Positions 44,606 to 52,152 of a stretch of DNA of 61,334 nt are shown in pieces. Made by a program: the position numbers and the translations under genes. The notes below the pieces were generated by a model. The model made no database searches. It saw only the letters and a list, made by a program, of their open reading frames with translations, and was not told the DNA's origin. The DNA comes from Oscillibacter sp. (GTDB lineage: Bacteria > Bacillota > Clostridia > Oscillospirales > Oscillospiraceae). How positions within the stretch are numbered: position 1 is the first letter of the stretch; every line of letters begins with the position of its first letter. The DNA lies in contig JALCRR010000008.1 of the NCBI GenBank assembly GCA_022652815.1, forward strand, positions 1 through 61,334, in the 5' to 3' direction.

Positions 44606-44700
44606 TGCAGTGCGGACTTGTCCGTTGTGTAGGTGTTGCGATCACCTGCGCAGGTATCAGAGGGTTGCAGCCCTCTGATACTGCTGCGTTATTTTGTTTT
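44606..44700 (+). ncRNA. Candidate structured antisense RNA opposite the GHKL leader
   Basis: Between the plus-strand promoter and a T-rich stretch lie three hairpins in a row: CGGAC-TT-GTCCG, AGGTG-(7)-CACCT and the perfect 11-bp stem GTATCAGAGGG/CCCTCTGATAC with loop TTGCAG (44654-44681), then GTTATTTTGTTTT. Flanking GCAG/CTGC could close them. The RNA would be fully complementary to the 5' leader of the GHKL mRNA. Prediction only. Confidence 0.45.
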
Positions 44701-44708
44701 CTGAGGAT

Positions 44709-44737
44709 AGTATAACACGCAGCACACTATGTGTCAA
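44709..44737 (-). promoter_or_regulatory. Consensus promoter of the GHKL operon
   Basis: On the minus strand TTGACA (44737-44732), exactly 17 bp, TATACT (44714-44709). The predicted start near 44702 gives a leader of about 250 bases before the GHKL ATG, containing the 11-bp hairpin. Confidence 0.85.
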
Positions 44738-44744
44738 TATATTT

Positions 44745-44761
44745 TATTGATTTTTTCAATA
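44745..44761. promoter_or_regulatory. Putative operator between divergent promoters
   Basis: Perfect inverted repeat TATTGA-TTTTT-TCAATA. It sits midway between the -35 boxes of the GHKL promoter and the regulator promoter, the expected place for binding by the neighbouring XRE-type protein. Confidence 0.55.
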
Positions 44762-44766
44762 TTTCA

Positions 44767-44794
44767 TTGACATTTTTACTTAATATCTTATAAT
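44767..44794 (+). promoter_or_regulatory. Consensus promoter of the XRE regulator gene
   Basis: TTGACA (44767-44772), 16-bp spacer, TATAAT (44789-44794), about 30 bp before the ATG. Confidence 0.85.
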
Positions 44795-44825
44795 ACCTTT
44801 AAAGGTTAAGAGAGGGGAGGACGCT

Positions 44826-45044
44826 ATGAGTTGGTCCTATAAGCCGCTTTGGATTCTGTTAATTCAGAAAGATATGAAACGAACTGACCTATTGAGCGTA
44901 GCAGGCCTAACCTCCAATGCTTTGGCCAAGATGGGGAAAAACGAGCCCACTACCATGGACAATCTTGCCCGCATCTGCCAGACCCTGCACTGCCGGGTGG
45001 AGGACATCGTGGAGTTTATTCCGGATTCTCCGGAAAACGAATAA
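44826..45044 (+). CDS. XRE-family helix-turn-helix regulator (Cro/CI type)
   Basis: This 72-residue protein is essentially one DNA-binding domain: WILLIQKDMKRTDLLSVAGL forms the first helices, SNALAKMGKNEPTTMDNLARI the recognition part and CQTLHCRVEDIVEFI the last helix. Small XRE proteins of this kind (YozG/HTH_26 type) control neighbouring promoters. It is transcribed divergently from the GHKL operon, with a symmetrical site between them, so it very probably represses that operon and perhaps itself. AGAGGGGAGG precedes the ATG. A strong terminator follows. Confidence 0.85.
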   Translation: MSWSYKPLWILLIQKDMKRTDLLSVAGLTSNALAKMGKNEPTTMDNLARICQTLHCRVEDIVEFIPDSPENE

Positions 45045-45073
45045 ACGTAAATCTTAAGAGCCTGTAACATACA

Positions 45074-45115
45074 AAAGCCCGTTGGAGAAATCATTCGATT
45101 TCTCCAACGGGCTTT
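45074..45115. terminator. Intrinsic terminator after the XRE gene
   Basis: Perfect 19-bp stem starting AAAGCCCGTTGGAG with a 4-base ATTC loop, ending GGGCTTT. It closes the module on the right. Confidence 0.9.
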
Positions 45116-45299
45116 AGCTATTTGTGATGATTGGACGTTTCTTTCAAGTTTTCAATGTATTTTAGCTCTTGCAATGCCTGCACAATTCGCAAAATCCGCC
45201 TGAATTTGCACAAACAGATTTTGCAGTGAAGTCTTTCTTGGAATTGCACAGATTTTCTTAAAAAAGTTATGTCATTTACACAAAAATTAAGAAAAGCAT

Positions 45300-45313
45300 A
45301 GTAAACGGTTACC
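45300..45313 (+). promoter_or_regulatory. Possible cre site (CcpA-type catabolite control)
   Basis: The symmetric core GTAAACGGTTAC matches most of the Firmicutes cre consensus (TGWAANCGNTNWCA) except at the two outer bases. It lies just upstream of the -35 box of the sugar operon. Confidence 0.45.
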
Positions 45314-45318
45314 TCAAC

Positions 45319-45378
45319 TTGACTTTTTTTAGGTGGGTGCTATCATAAATTTGATATTTAATTAAGTTACTTAATAAA
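45319..45378 (+). promoter_or_regulatory. Promoter and operator of the ROK/sugar operon
   Basis: TTGACT (45319-45324), 16-bp spacer, TATCAT (45341-45346). Just downstream is the palindrome ATTAAGT-T-ACTTAAT (45361-45375) within an AT-rich flank, placed to block initiation. It is the likely binding site of the ROK repressor encoded next. Confidence 0.65.
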
Positions 45379-45396
45379 TGCAGCAGGAGATTTGTT

Positions 45397-46491
45397 ATGC
45401 CATTTGTTGCAGCCAATCTCAAATATATGAACCGCCGTGAAGTATACGAGCTGGTGCGCCAGAGTGGGGAGATCTCCCGGGCGGAAATCAGCCGTATTAC
45501 GGGCATCAGCGCCCCCACCGTGCTGAAAATTGTGGACTACCTCAAGCAGGCCGGCTGTGTTCTGGAAATCGGAGCGGGGGAGTCCTCGCTGGGACGCAAG
45601 CCGCAGCTGCTGCGGTTTAATCCGGACGCAGGCTATGCCGTGGGCGTGGATTTTTCCGGTGTGGAGCTGAAAATTGGCATTGTGGACTATGGGGAAAAAA
45701 TCCGCTATCTTTCCACGACTTCCGTTGTGCCTGACATCTCGTTGATTGCGGGCGATGCCTTTGCGGAAATGATCTCCTCGGCGGTCACCGCCTCCGGCAT
45801 CGACTCCGAGCGGATTCACGGAATCTGCATCGGTCTGCCCGGCGTGGTCAACCGGGAACTGGGAACCATCGAGCTTGCGCCGCTGGTGGGCGTCAGCGAT
45901 AAGATCTCCTATCAGGGCGTGATTCAAAAGCTCTCCGAGCGGCTGGGCCTTCCCATTTTGGTGGAGAACGACGCAAACCTCTCCGCGCTGGGGGAATTCG
46001 CGGCCAGCGGATACGCCGACAGCGACGATCTGCTGATGATCCGCACTGGTAAAGGTCTGGGCGCAGGCATCATTTTAAACGGTCAGCTGCGCCGGGGCAA
46101 GGAGTTCTTTGCAGGCGAGCTTGGCTACATGGTGTTTGACGGAAGCTATCACATCGGAAAAAGTCAAGGCGGCTGGCTTGAGACAACCCTTGGCCTTGAT
46201 GAACTGCATCGCGGCAGCATCACGCCGGAGACGACGGAGCGGCTGGCGCAGAATCTGGCGCTGGCCATTGTCAACGTGTGTATGCCGCTGGACATTCAAA
46301 ATGCCGTTCTGGCGCGATTTTCGAAGCGGGCAGTATATGACGCGGTACTCTCGTCCATCAACGAACATCTTCAGCAGTATGCGGGACAGGATATTCGCTG
46401 CCGTGCGCCGCTGTGTCCCGAGCCGGGGATTCTGGGTGCCGCCGGTCTGGTGATTGGCCGGGCGGTGGAGGAGCTTTTAAAAGCCGACTGA
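45397..46491 (+). CDS. ROK-family transcriptional repressor
   Basis: This 364-residue regulator has an N-terminal winged helix (residues about 10-65, with ISRAEISRITGISAPTVLKIV) followed by a ROK sugar-kinase-like domain (about 80-360). The latter shows GVDFSGVELKIGIV, ICIGLPGVV, VENDANLSALGE and GKGLGAGIIL. The Cys-rich zinc motif of many ROK proteins is absent, which is common among clostridial ROK repressors. CAGGAGA precedes the ATG. It leads a sugar-uptake operon, and a palindrome overlaps its own promoter, so it likely represses the whole operon until a sugar or sugar phosphate binds. Confidence 0.9.
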   Translation: MPFVAANLKYMNRREVYELVRQSGEISRAEISRITGISAPTVLKIVDYLKQAGCVLEIGAGESSLGRKPQLLRFNPDAGYAVGVDFSGVELKIGIVDYGEKIRYLSTTSVVPDISLIAGDAFAEMISSAVTASGIDSERIHGICIGLPGVVNRELGTIELAPLVGVSDKISYQGVIQKLSERLGLPILVENDANLSALGEFAASGYADSDDLLMIRTGKGLGAGIILNGQLRRGKEFFAGELGYMVFDGSYHIGKSQGGWLETTLGLDELHRGSITPETTERLAQNLALAIVNVCMPLDIQNAVLARFSKRAVYDAVLSSINEHLQQYAGQDIRCRAPLCPEPGILGAAGLVIGRAVEELLKAD

Positions 46492-46573
46492 ACACGATTT
46501 CCAGCGGGTGAAAAACCGCCCGTGAAGAAATAAAAATCCAGCAACGCATTTCACTATATTGAGGAGGAAAAGT

Positions 46574-47878
46574 ATGAAAAAGTTAGCAAAGACACTCTCT
46601 TGCGGACTTCTCGCCGCGCTGATGGTTCTGTCCATCGCAGGCTGCGGGTCCAAGGCATCCACTACCGGCAGCACCTCTGCGGCAGCCTCCGCCAGCGGTG
46701 AGGAAGTCACCCTGAACGCCCTGTTTATGAAGCAGGCCGGTTACAGCGAGGACGACGTCAACGCCATGACGGCAGACTTTATGGCTGCCAACCCCGGCAT
46801 CAAGGTCAACGTGACCTTCGTGGCCTATGAAGAGCTGGAGCCCAAGATTCTGACCTCCGCACAGAGCGGCGGCTACGATGTGGTCTTAGGCGACTGCATT
46901 TGGCCGGCACAGTTCGCAAAGGCCGGACTGGTGCTGGACGTCACCGACCGCATGGCCGATCTGGACACCTCCGATATCTATGAGGGCGCTCTGGATTCCA
47001 CCAAGTACGAGGGCCGTTACTATGGTATTCCATGGCTGAACGATGTCAAGTACATGTTCTGCAACACCGCCATGCTGGCACAGGCTGGCATCAACACCGT
47101 CCCCACCACTTGGGATGAGCTGGTCGCTGACGCCAAGATCCTCAAGGATCAGGGCATCGTGGAATATCCCATCGCTGCCTGCTATGCACAGGCAGAGTGC
47201 CTGATCTGCGACTACACCTGCATCTCCGGCGCATTCGGCGGCAGCTTCGTGGACGCAGACAACAACCCCACCCTGAACAGCCCCGAAAACGTTGCCGCTC
47301 TGGACTTTATGTATCAGACCGTGGCCGATGGCCTGACCAACCCCAAGTCTCTGGAGATGATCGAGGACGATGTTCTGAGCACCTTCACTGCAGGCAACGC
47401 GGCCTTCGCCTTGAACTGGACCTACATGAACGCCTCCATGAACGATGAAGCAGCATCCTCTGTCGCCGGTCAGGCGGTCATCGCCCCCATTCCCGGCACC
47501 GACAAGGCTGTTTCCGCAACCGTCAATGGCGGTATGCCTCTGATGATTACCGCAGGCTCCAAGCATCCCGACGAAGCATGGGCCTATATGTCCTTCCTGG
47601 CCTCCAAGGATACCCAGAGCAAGTATTGCGCCGACGCTCTGCCCATCTGGAAGTCTCTGTACTCCGATCCTGCTGTGATCGCTGCCGGCGGTGAGGACGT
47701 GGTCAACGCCTCCAACACGCAGTATCAGTACATCGTGAACCGTCCGCAGGTGGCCTACTACAACGAGCTGTCTACCGAAATGCAGACCGAGCTGCAGAAC
47801 GTGCTGCTGGGCAAAACCACGGCGCAGGCTGCTCTGGACGGACTGCAGGCACAGGCAGAAGAGCTGGCCAAGGGTTAA
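46574..47878 (+). CDS. Sugar ABC transporter substrate-binding lipoprotein (family 1)
   Basis: This 434-residue exported lipoprotein has the lipobox LSIAGC (Cys near residue 22), then a Ser/Thr/Ala linker and the two-lobed family 1 fold with YDVVLGDCIW, GIPWLNDVKYMFCN, TTWDELVADAKIL and a C-terminal ATAQAALDGLQAQ helix. It would capture an oligosaccharide or monosaccharide outside the membrane and pass it to the two permeases. I use the ATG with TTGAGGAGG upstream, not the TTG inside that site. No ATPase gene is present, so a shared MsmK-type ATPase encoded elsewhere is presumably used. Codon bias is strong, indicating high expression. Confidence 0.92.
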   Translation: MKKLAKTLSCGLLAALMVLSIAGCGSKASTTGSTSAAASASGEEVTLNALFMKQAGYSEDDVNAMTADFMAANPGIKVNVTFVAYEELEPKILTSAQSGGYDVVLGDCIWPAQFAKAGLVLDVTDRMADLDTSDIYEGALDSTKYEGRYYGIPWLNDVKYMFCNTAMLAQAGINTVPTTWDELVADAKILKDQGIVEYPIAACYAQAECLICDYTCISGAFGGSFVDADNNPTLNSPENVAALDFMYQTVADGLTNPKSLEMIEDDVLSTFTAGNAAFALNWTYMNASMNDEAASSVAGQAVIAPIPGTDKAVSATVNGGMPLMITAGSKHPDEAWAYMSFLASKDTQSKYCADALPIWKSLYSDPAVIAAGGEDVVNASNTQYQYIVNRPQVAYYNELSTEMQTELQNVLLGKTTAQAALDGLQAQAEELAKG

Positions 47879-47915
47879 GCCCTCTGTAACGTTCTAAAGA
47901 GATCACATAGTGGCA

Positions 47916-47949
47916 GGAGGGTCTGCGAAACAAACCGCGCAGACCCTCC
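47916..47949 (+). terminator. Hairpin between binding-protein and permease genes
   Basis: Stem GGAGGGTCTGCG/CGCAGACCCTCC with a 10-base loop, followed by CCTGTTTTC. Such partial terminators commonly make binding-protein mRNA more abundant than permease mRNA. Confidence 0.75.
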
Positions 47950-48013
47950 GCCTGTTTTCCGCAAGTTCTCCGGGAGGGAAAGCGTCTCCCCGGTTTTGGA
48001 AAGGGGTATTTCC

Positions 48014-48898
48014 ATGAAGCTTCAGAAGTCGGAGGGCCGCTACGCAGCGGCGTTGATCTCTCCCGCCTTGATTGTGGTGTTCGGAATCATCGTCGCGCCA
48101 ATTCTCGCCACACTGGTATACAGCGTGGTAAACAACAATATGCTCTCGTCCCAGTACGGGCAGTTCATGGGGTTACATTTTTATATCAAAGCGCTGACTT
48201 CCGGCGATTTCTGGCCGGATCTGGGGCGCACGCTTTACTATACGATTTTCTCGACGGTGATCGAGACCTTCGGCGGTCTGCTGATCGCGCTGCTGCTGAA
48301 TGAAAAGTTCCCCGGCGTCAAGTTCCTGCGGGGAATCATCATCATTCCCTGGGCCATTCCCACCGTGGTGAACGGCAGCCTGTGGAAACTGATCTTCAAC
48401 GGCGAATACGGCGTTTTGAACGCCATTTTGACCAAGCTGCACCTGTTTGCAACCTACCAGTCCTGGCTGGGCGACCCCAAGACAGCCATGAACGTGGTCA
48501 TCGCGGCAGATGCGTGGAAGATGACGCCGCTGGCGGTGATTTTCTTCCTCGCCGCGCTCCAGGGCTTTGACCGGGCAACCTATGAGGCAGCCATGGTGGA
48601 CGGAGCCAGCGTGTTCCGCCGGTTCTTCTCGCTGACACTGCCCAACCTGAAGCCCACCATTTTGATCATCGTGGTCATGCGTACGGTGGAAAAATTCAAG
48701 GCCTTCGACATCTTCTATCTGATGACTCGCGGTGGCCCTGCAGACGCCACCAAGACCCTGATGTACGACACGTACTTAGAGGCCTTTACAAATTTGAATT
48801 ATTCAGACGCGGCAACCTACGCGTACTTAATTGCACTGATCGTAGCGCTGCTGACGCTGTTGTATGTAAACATCATGAAGCGAGGTGACGAGGAATGA
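48014..48898 (+). CDS. Sugar ABC transporter permease (MalF-like)
   Basis: This 294-residue polytopic membrane protein has six hydrophobic segments and the cytosolic EAA loop EAAMVDGAS (about residue 196) that docks the ATPase. FLRGIIIIPWAIPTVV and RGGPADATKTLMYDTY are typical of family 1 sugar permeases. I choose ATG 48014, with AAAGGGG seven to eight bases upstream. The stop codon overlaps the next gene's ATG (ATGA), coupling the two permeases in equal amounts. Confidence 0.92.
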   Translation: MKLQKSEGRYAAALISPALIVVFGIIVAPILATLVYSVVNNNMLSSQYGQFMGLHFYIKALTSGDFWPDLGRTLYYTIFSTVIETFGGLLIALLLNEKFPGVKFLRGIIIIPWAIPTVVNGSLWKLIFNGEYGVLNAILTKLHLFATYQSWLGDPKTAMNVVIAADAWKMTPLAVIFFLAALQGFDRATYEAAMVDGASVFRRFFSLTLPNLKPTILIIVVMRTVEKFKAFDIFYLMTRGGPADATKTLMYDTYLEAFTNLNYSDAATYAYLIALIVALLTLLYVNIMKRGDEE

Positions 48899-49773
48899 CC
48901 GAGCGCAGATTAAAGCCCCACATGAGCCGCTCGAAGCGCAATCAGCGCATTGTGGAGTATATTTTCGGCGTCATTCTCGCCATCGGCGTGCTGGCACCTG
49001 TTCTGTGGATGTTCCTGACCAGTATCATGTACCCCAAGGATCTGACGGCAAAGCCCTTGAGCCTGATCCCGTCCTCTGTGACGTTTTCCCGCTATGCGGA
49101 GGTGTTTTCCTCCACCAGCGCCAGCGACTCGGGCTATATCTTTAGGGCCGCCATGAAAAACAGTCTCATCATCGCCGTGTTTGTCACGCTGCTCTCCCTT
49201 GTCATTGGTACGCTGGCGGCCTATGCGTTTGCGCGCCTGCGTTTCCGGGGTCGCGGCGTTTTGATGCTGCTGATTCTGTTCACCTATATGCTGCCTCCGG
49301 CGGCGCTGGTGATTCCCCTGTACCGCATTTACAATTCTCTGGGTCTGCTGGATAAAAAATGGCCGATGGTCATCCTGTATCTGTCCTTTATCATCCCGTT
49401 TATCATCTGGGTCATGCAGGGCTTCTTCGGCTCCATCTCCAAGTCTTACGAGGAGGCGGCGCAGATCGACGGCGCCACCCGGTTCCAAACCCTTTTGTAT
49501 ATTTTCTTTCCCATTGCCCGACCCGGCGCCATCGCCACCGGCATTCTGGCGTTTTTGATGTCTTGGGACGAATTTTTCTACTCCCTGATCTTCACCACCC
49601 AGAACGCCAAGACGATTCCCGTGGCCATTGCGGAGTTCAACGGCAAATTCACTATTGACTACGGCATGATTTCCGTGGCCGGCATTCTGGGATCGCTGAT
49701 TCCGGTGCTGATTACGCTGATTTTCCAAAAGTACATTGTCATGGGCATGACTGCCGGCGGCGTCAAGGAATGA
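48895..49773 (+). CDS. Sugar ABC transporter permease (MalG-like)
   Basis: This 292-residue membrane protein has six hydrophobic segments, ending ...QKYIVMGMTAGGVKE, the typical C-terminus of MalG-type permeases. The EAA loop reads YEEAAQIDGATRF (about residue 185). It overlaps the preceding permease by 4 bases and forms the second half of the channel. Confidence 0.92.
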   Translation: MTERRLKPHMSRSKRNQRIVEYIFGVILAIGVLAPVLWMFLTSIMYPKDLTAKPLSLIPSSVTFSRYAEVFSSTSASDSGYIFRAAMKNSLIIAVFVTLLSLVIGTLAAYAFARLRFRGRGVLMLLILFTYMLPPAALVIPLYRIYNSLGLLDKKWPMVILYLSFIIPFIIWVMQGFFGSISKSYEEAAQIDGATRFQTLLYIFFPIARPGAIATGILAFLMSWDEFFYSLIFTTQNAKTIPVAIAEFNGKFTIDYGMISVAGILGSLIPVLITLIFQKYIVMGMTAGGVKE

Positions 49774-49805
49774 CCGGCTGGCAAACGAGCGGGAGGTGAT
49801 GTTTC

Positions 49806-51083
49806 GTGCAGGACTGTCAAAAGAAAGCCGTGGATTTTCTGTCCTCTCACGGAATGTATTATAAGGAGATTGCACCCGAGAAAGAGCTTCAGAAATTTCT
49901 GGGCGAAATGGCAGACGGGCTGGCGGGGAAGCCAAGCTCTCTGAAAATGATTCCCACCTATTTGCAGGAGACGGATTTCACCAAGTCCGAGCCGGTCATC
50001 GTGCTGGACATCGGCGGAACCCATGTCCGCTCGGCTGTGGTGCGCCTTGAAAAAGGGCAGCCGCCGAAAATCAGCGGGCATTTGGAGTTTCCAACGCCGG
50101 GGGTCAATCGCTCCATGTGTGCGCGGGAATTTTTTCGCATCATCGCCCAGGGAATCGCGCCTATTGTCGACCAGTCTGATCGCATCGGCATCTGCTTTTC
50201 TCTGGCGACCAAGCCGCAGAAGGACAAGGACGCCATCGTGGTGGCAGGCGGCAAGCAGCTGCAGGTGCCGGATCTTCTGGGCAACCGCGTGGGCGAGTGT
50301 CTGCGCACGGGTCTGCGGGAGGCGGGACTCGATGACCGTAAATCCGTGGTGGTCATCAACGACTCCGTGGCGGCAACGCTGGGCGGGCGTACTATGGCCA
50401 GCGACCGGGATTTCGGCGGCTATATTGGCTTCATCTACGGCACGGGCACCAACATCTGTTATAGCGAACCCATGGGCTTTGGCGGCGAGAGCATGATTAT
50501 CAATGTGGAGTCCGGCGCTTACTGTGGCTTTCCCACCGGAGACATTGACGACCGATATGACGCCGGCTTGATCGACGTGGGACAGGATCGCTTTGAAAAG
50601 ATGGTCTCCGGCGGCTATCAAGGCGGACTGATGACCTGTATTCTCCGTCAAGCCGCAGGGGAACAGCTTTTTACGTCAGGTTGCTGCGAGGGGCTGAACA
50701 GCATACAAGGTCTGAAGCCCAAGGAAATTGACGAATTTTTAAACCGCCCCTGCGGCAGCGGTCGACTGGCTGCGTGCTGCGCAGCGGATGACGACCGCAC
50801 GACGCTTTATGCGCTGATGGATCTGATTACCGAGCGCTCGGCGCTGCTGTGCGCAATTTCGCTGTGCGCCGCGCAGATGCGTGCCGGAATCGGGCAGGAT
50901 CCCTGCCATCCCGCCTTTATCACGGCGGAGGGTTCCACGTTCTACTTTTCCAAGGACTTCCGCGCCAAACTGGACTGCCAGATGCGCCTTTTGGGTCGGG
51001 AGAAGCTGGGACTGTATGCGGAATTTTTCCATGTGCCGGAAGTGACGCTGGCAGGTACGGCCATCGCCGGGCTGAGTATTTAA
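49806..51083 (+). CDS. Hexokinase family (eukaryotic-type fold)
   Basis: This 425-residue sugar kinase shows the ATP phosphate loop VLDIGGTHVRSAVV (about residue 67), GICFSLATKPQKD, the catalytic Asp in INDSVAATLGG, the second phosphate loop FIYGTGTNICYSE and INVESGAYCGF. This pattern is the classical hexokinase family, not the ROK glucokinase family usual in Firmicutes. It would phosphorylate the imported hexose or hexosamine at O6. GTG start with GGGAGG eight to nine bases upstream. Next to a SIS-domain gene, glucosamine is an attractive substrate (inference). Confidence 0.85.
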   Translation: MQDCQKKAVDFLSSHGMYYKEIAPEKELQKFLGEMADGLAGKPSSLKMIPTYLQETDFTKSEPVIVLDIGGTHVRSAVVRLEKGQPPKISGHLEFPTPGVNRSMCAREFFRIIAQGIAPIVDQSDRIGICFSLATKPQKDKDAIVVAGGKQLQVPDLLGNRVGECLRTGLREAGLDDRKSVVVINDSVAATLGGRTMASDRDFGGYIGFIYGTGTNICYSEPMGFGGESMIINVESGAYCGFPTGDIDDRYDAGLIDVGQDRFEKMVSGGYQGGLMTCILRQAAGEQLFTSGCCEGLNSIQGLKPKEIDEFLNRPCGSGRLAACCAADDDRTTLYALMDLITERSALLCAISLCAAQMRAGIGQDPCHPAFITAEGSTFYFSKDFRAKLDCQMRLLGREKLGLYAEFFHVPEVTLAGTAIAGLSI

Positions 51084-51105
51084 CTGATAAAAAGGGGAGA
51101 CTTTT

Positions 51106-52146
51106 ATGGAACAGGAACCCATGATGTGGCGGGAAATTTTAGAGCAGCCTGCCGCCTTGAAGCGTTGTCTGGAACAAAACCGGGCAACGACGCAGAAAAT
51201 TGCGGGGGAAGTGCAGGCTCGGGGACTTAACCAGATCGTCATTGCCGCCCGCGGCACCTCTGACCACGCAGCTATTTACGGAAAATACGTGCTGGAGCTG
51301 CTGACCGGGATTCCGGTGAGTCTGGCAGCGCCGTCCATTCTGACCATGTATCACGCAGCCATTCGCGTATCAGGTGCCCTTGTCATCGGCATTTCCCAGT
51401 CCGGCGCCACCAATGACGTGACGGAGCTGTTGGAAGAGGCCAACCGGCAGGGGGCTCTGACCGTGGGCGTCTCCAATACGGAGGATTCTCCCATGCTGGC
51501 TGTCGCCGGGGAGCATTTGCTCTGCTCCGCCGGAGAAGAGGTCAGTGTGGCAGCCACCAAGACCTTCACAACGGAAATGGCCGCGCTGCTCATGCTGGCC
51601 GCGACGATTGCCGGACGGCAGGATATTCTGGAGGAGCTGTCGGGCGTTCCCGCTGCTTTGGAGGCAACCTTCGCTGGGGCGGATGCTCTGAAGAGCGCCG
51701 CCGACCGACTGCGCGACATGCAAAATGCCTTCGTTCTCTCCCGCGGCACCAACTACGCCGTGGCGATGGAAAGCGCCCTGAAGCTTCAGGAAACAACCTA
51801 CATTCCCGCCAAGGCCTTCGCCATTTCTGACTTTTACCACGGCCCCATCGCCATGGTAGAAAAAGACACGCCCGTCATTGTCTATGGCATGAAAGGTCCG
51901 TCTCTTCAGGAGGCGCAGGAGCTGCTGGACAAGCTGGAGGGGCGGGAAGCCGCCATTCTGGTGATTTCCAACGATGCCGGCCTGTGTGCCCGGGGCGAAA
52001 TGTCCTTCTTCATTCCCTTTGAGGGCAGCGACTTTGTGACGCCCTTCTGCACCGCTGCTGCGGCGCAGATGCTGGCCTGCCGGATCGCGCTGGCCCGCGG
52101 CAACAACCCCGACCATCCCCGTGGCCTGCATAAAATCACGGGATAA
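51106..52146 (+). CDS. SIS-domain protein, GlmS-isomerase/NagB-II-like
   Basis: This 346-residue protein has two tandem SIS sugar-phosphate domains without the glutaminase part of GlmS. The first holds ARGTSDHAA, SQSGATNDV and AATKTFT. The second holds SRGTNYAVAMESALKLQE with the catalytic Glu, and DFYHGPIAMV with the active-site His. It ends NPDHPRGLHKITG as in GlmS relatives. Such proteins are either glucosamine-6-phosphate deaminases or sugar-amine deglycases. Coupled to the hexokinase upstream, a glucosamine to GlcN-6-P to fructose-6-P plus ammonia route fits. Alternative: FrlB-like deglycation of Amadori products. Confidence 0.87.
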   Translation: MEQEPMMWREILEQPAALKRCLEQNRATTQKIAGEVQARGLNQIVIAARGTSDHAAIYGKYVLELLTGIPVSLAAPSILTMYHAAIRVSGALVIGISQSGATNDVTELLEEANRQGALTVGVSNTEDSPMLAVAGEHLLCSAGEEVSVAATKTFTTEMAALLMLAATIAGRQDILEELSGVPAALEATFAGADALKSAADRLRDMQNAFVLSRGTNYAVAMESALKLQETTYIPAKAFAISDFYHGPIAMVEKDTPVIVYGMKGPSLQEAQELLDKLEGREAAILVISNDAGLCARGEMSFFIPFEGSDFVTPFCTAAAAQMLACRIALARGNNPDHPRGLHKITG

Positions 52147-52152
52147 ACCGCC

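Noticed and set aside
44606-44700. Cloverleaf-like set of three hairpins considered as a tRNA
   Set aside because: No T-arm TTCGA-type loop, no anticodon arm of correct size and no CCA-type acceptor; kept only as a candidate antisense RNA.
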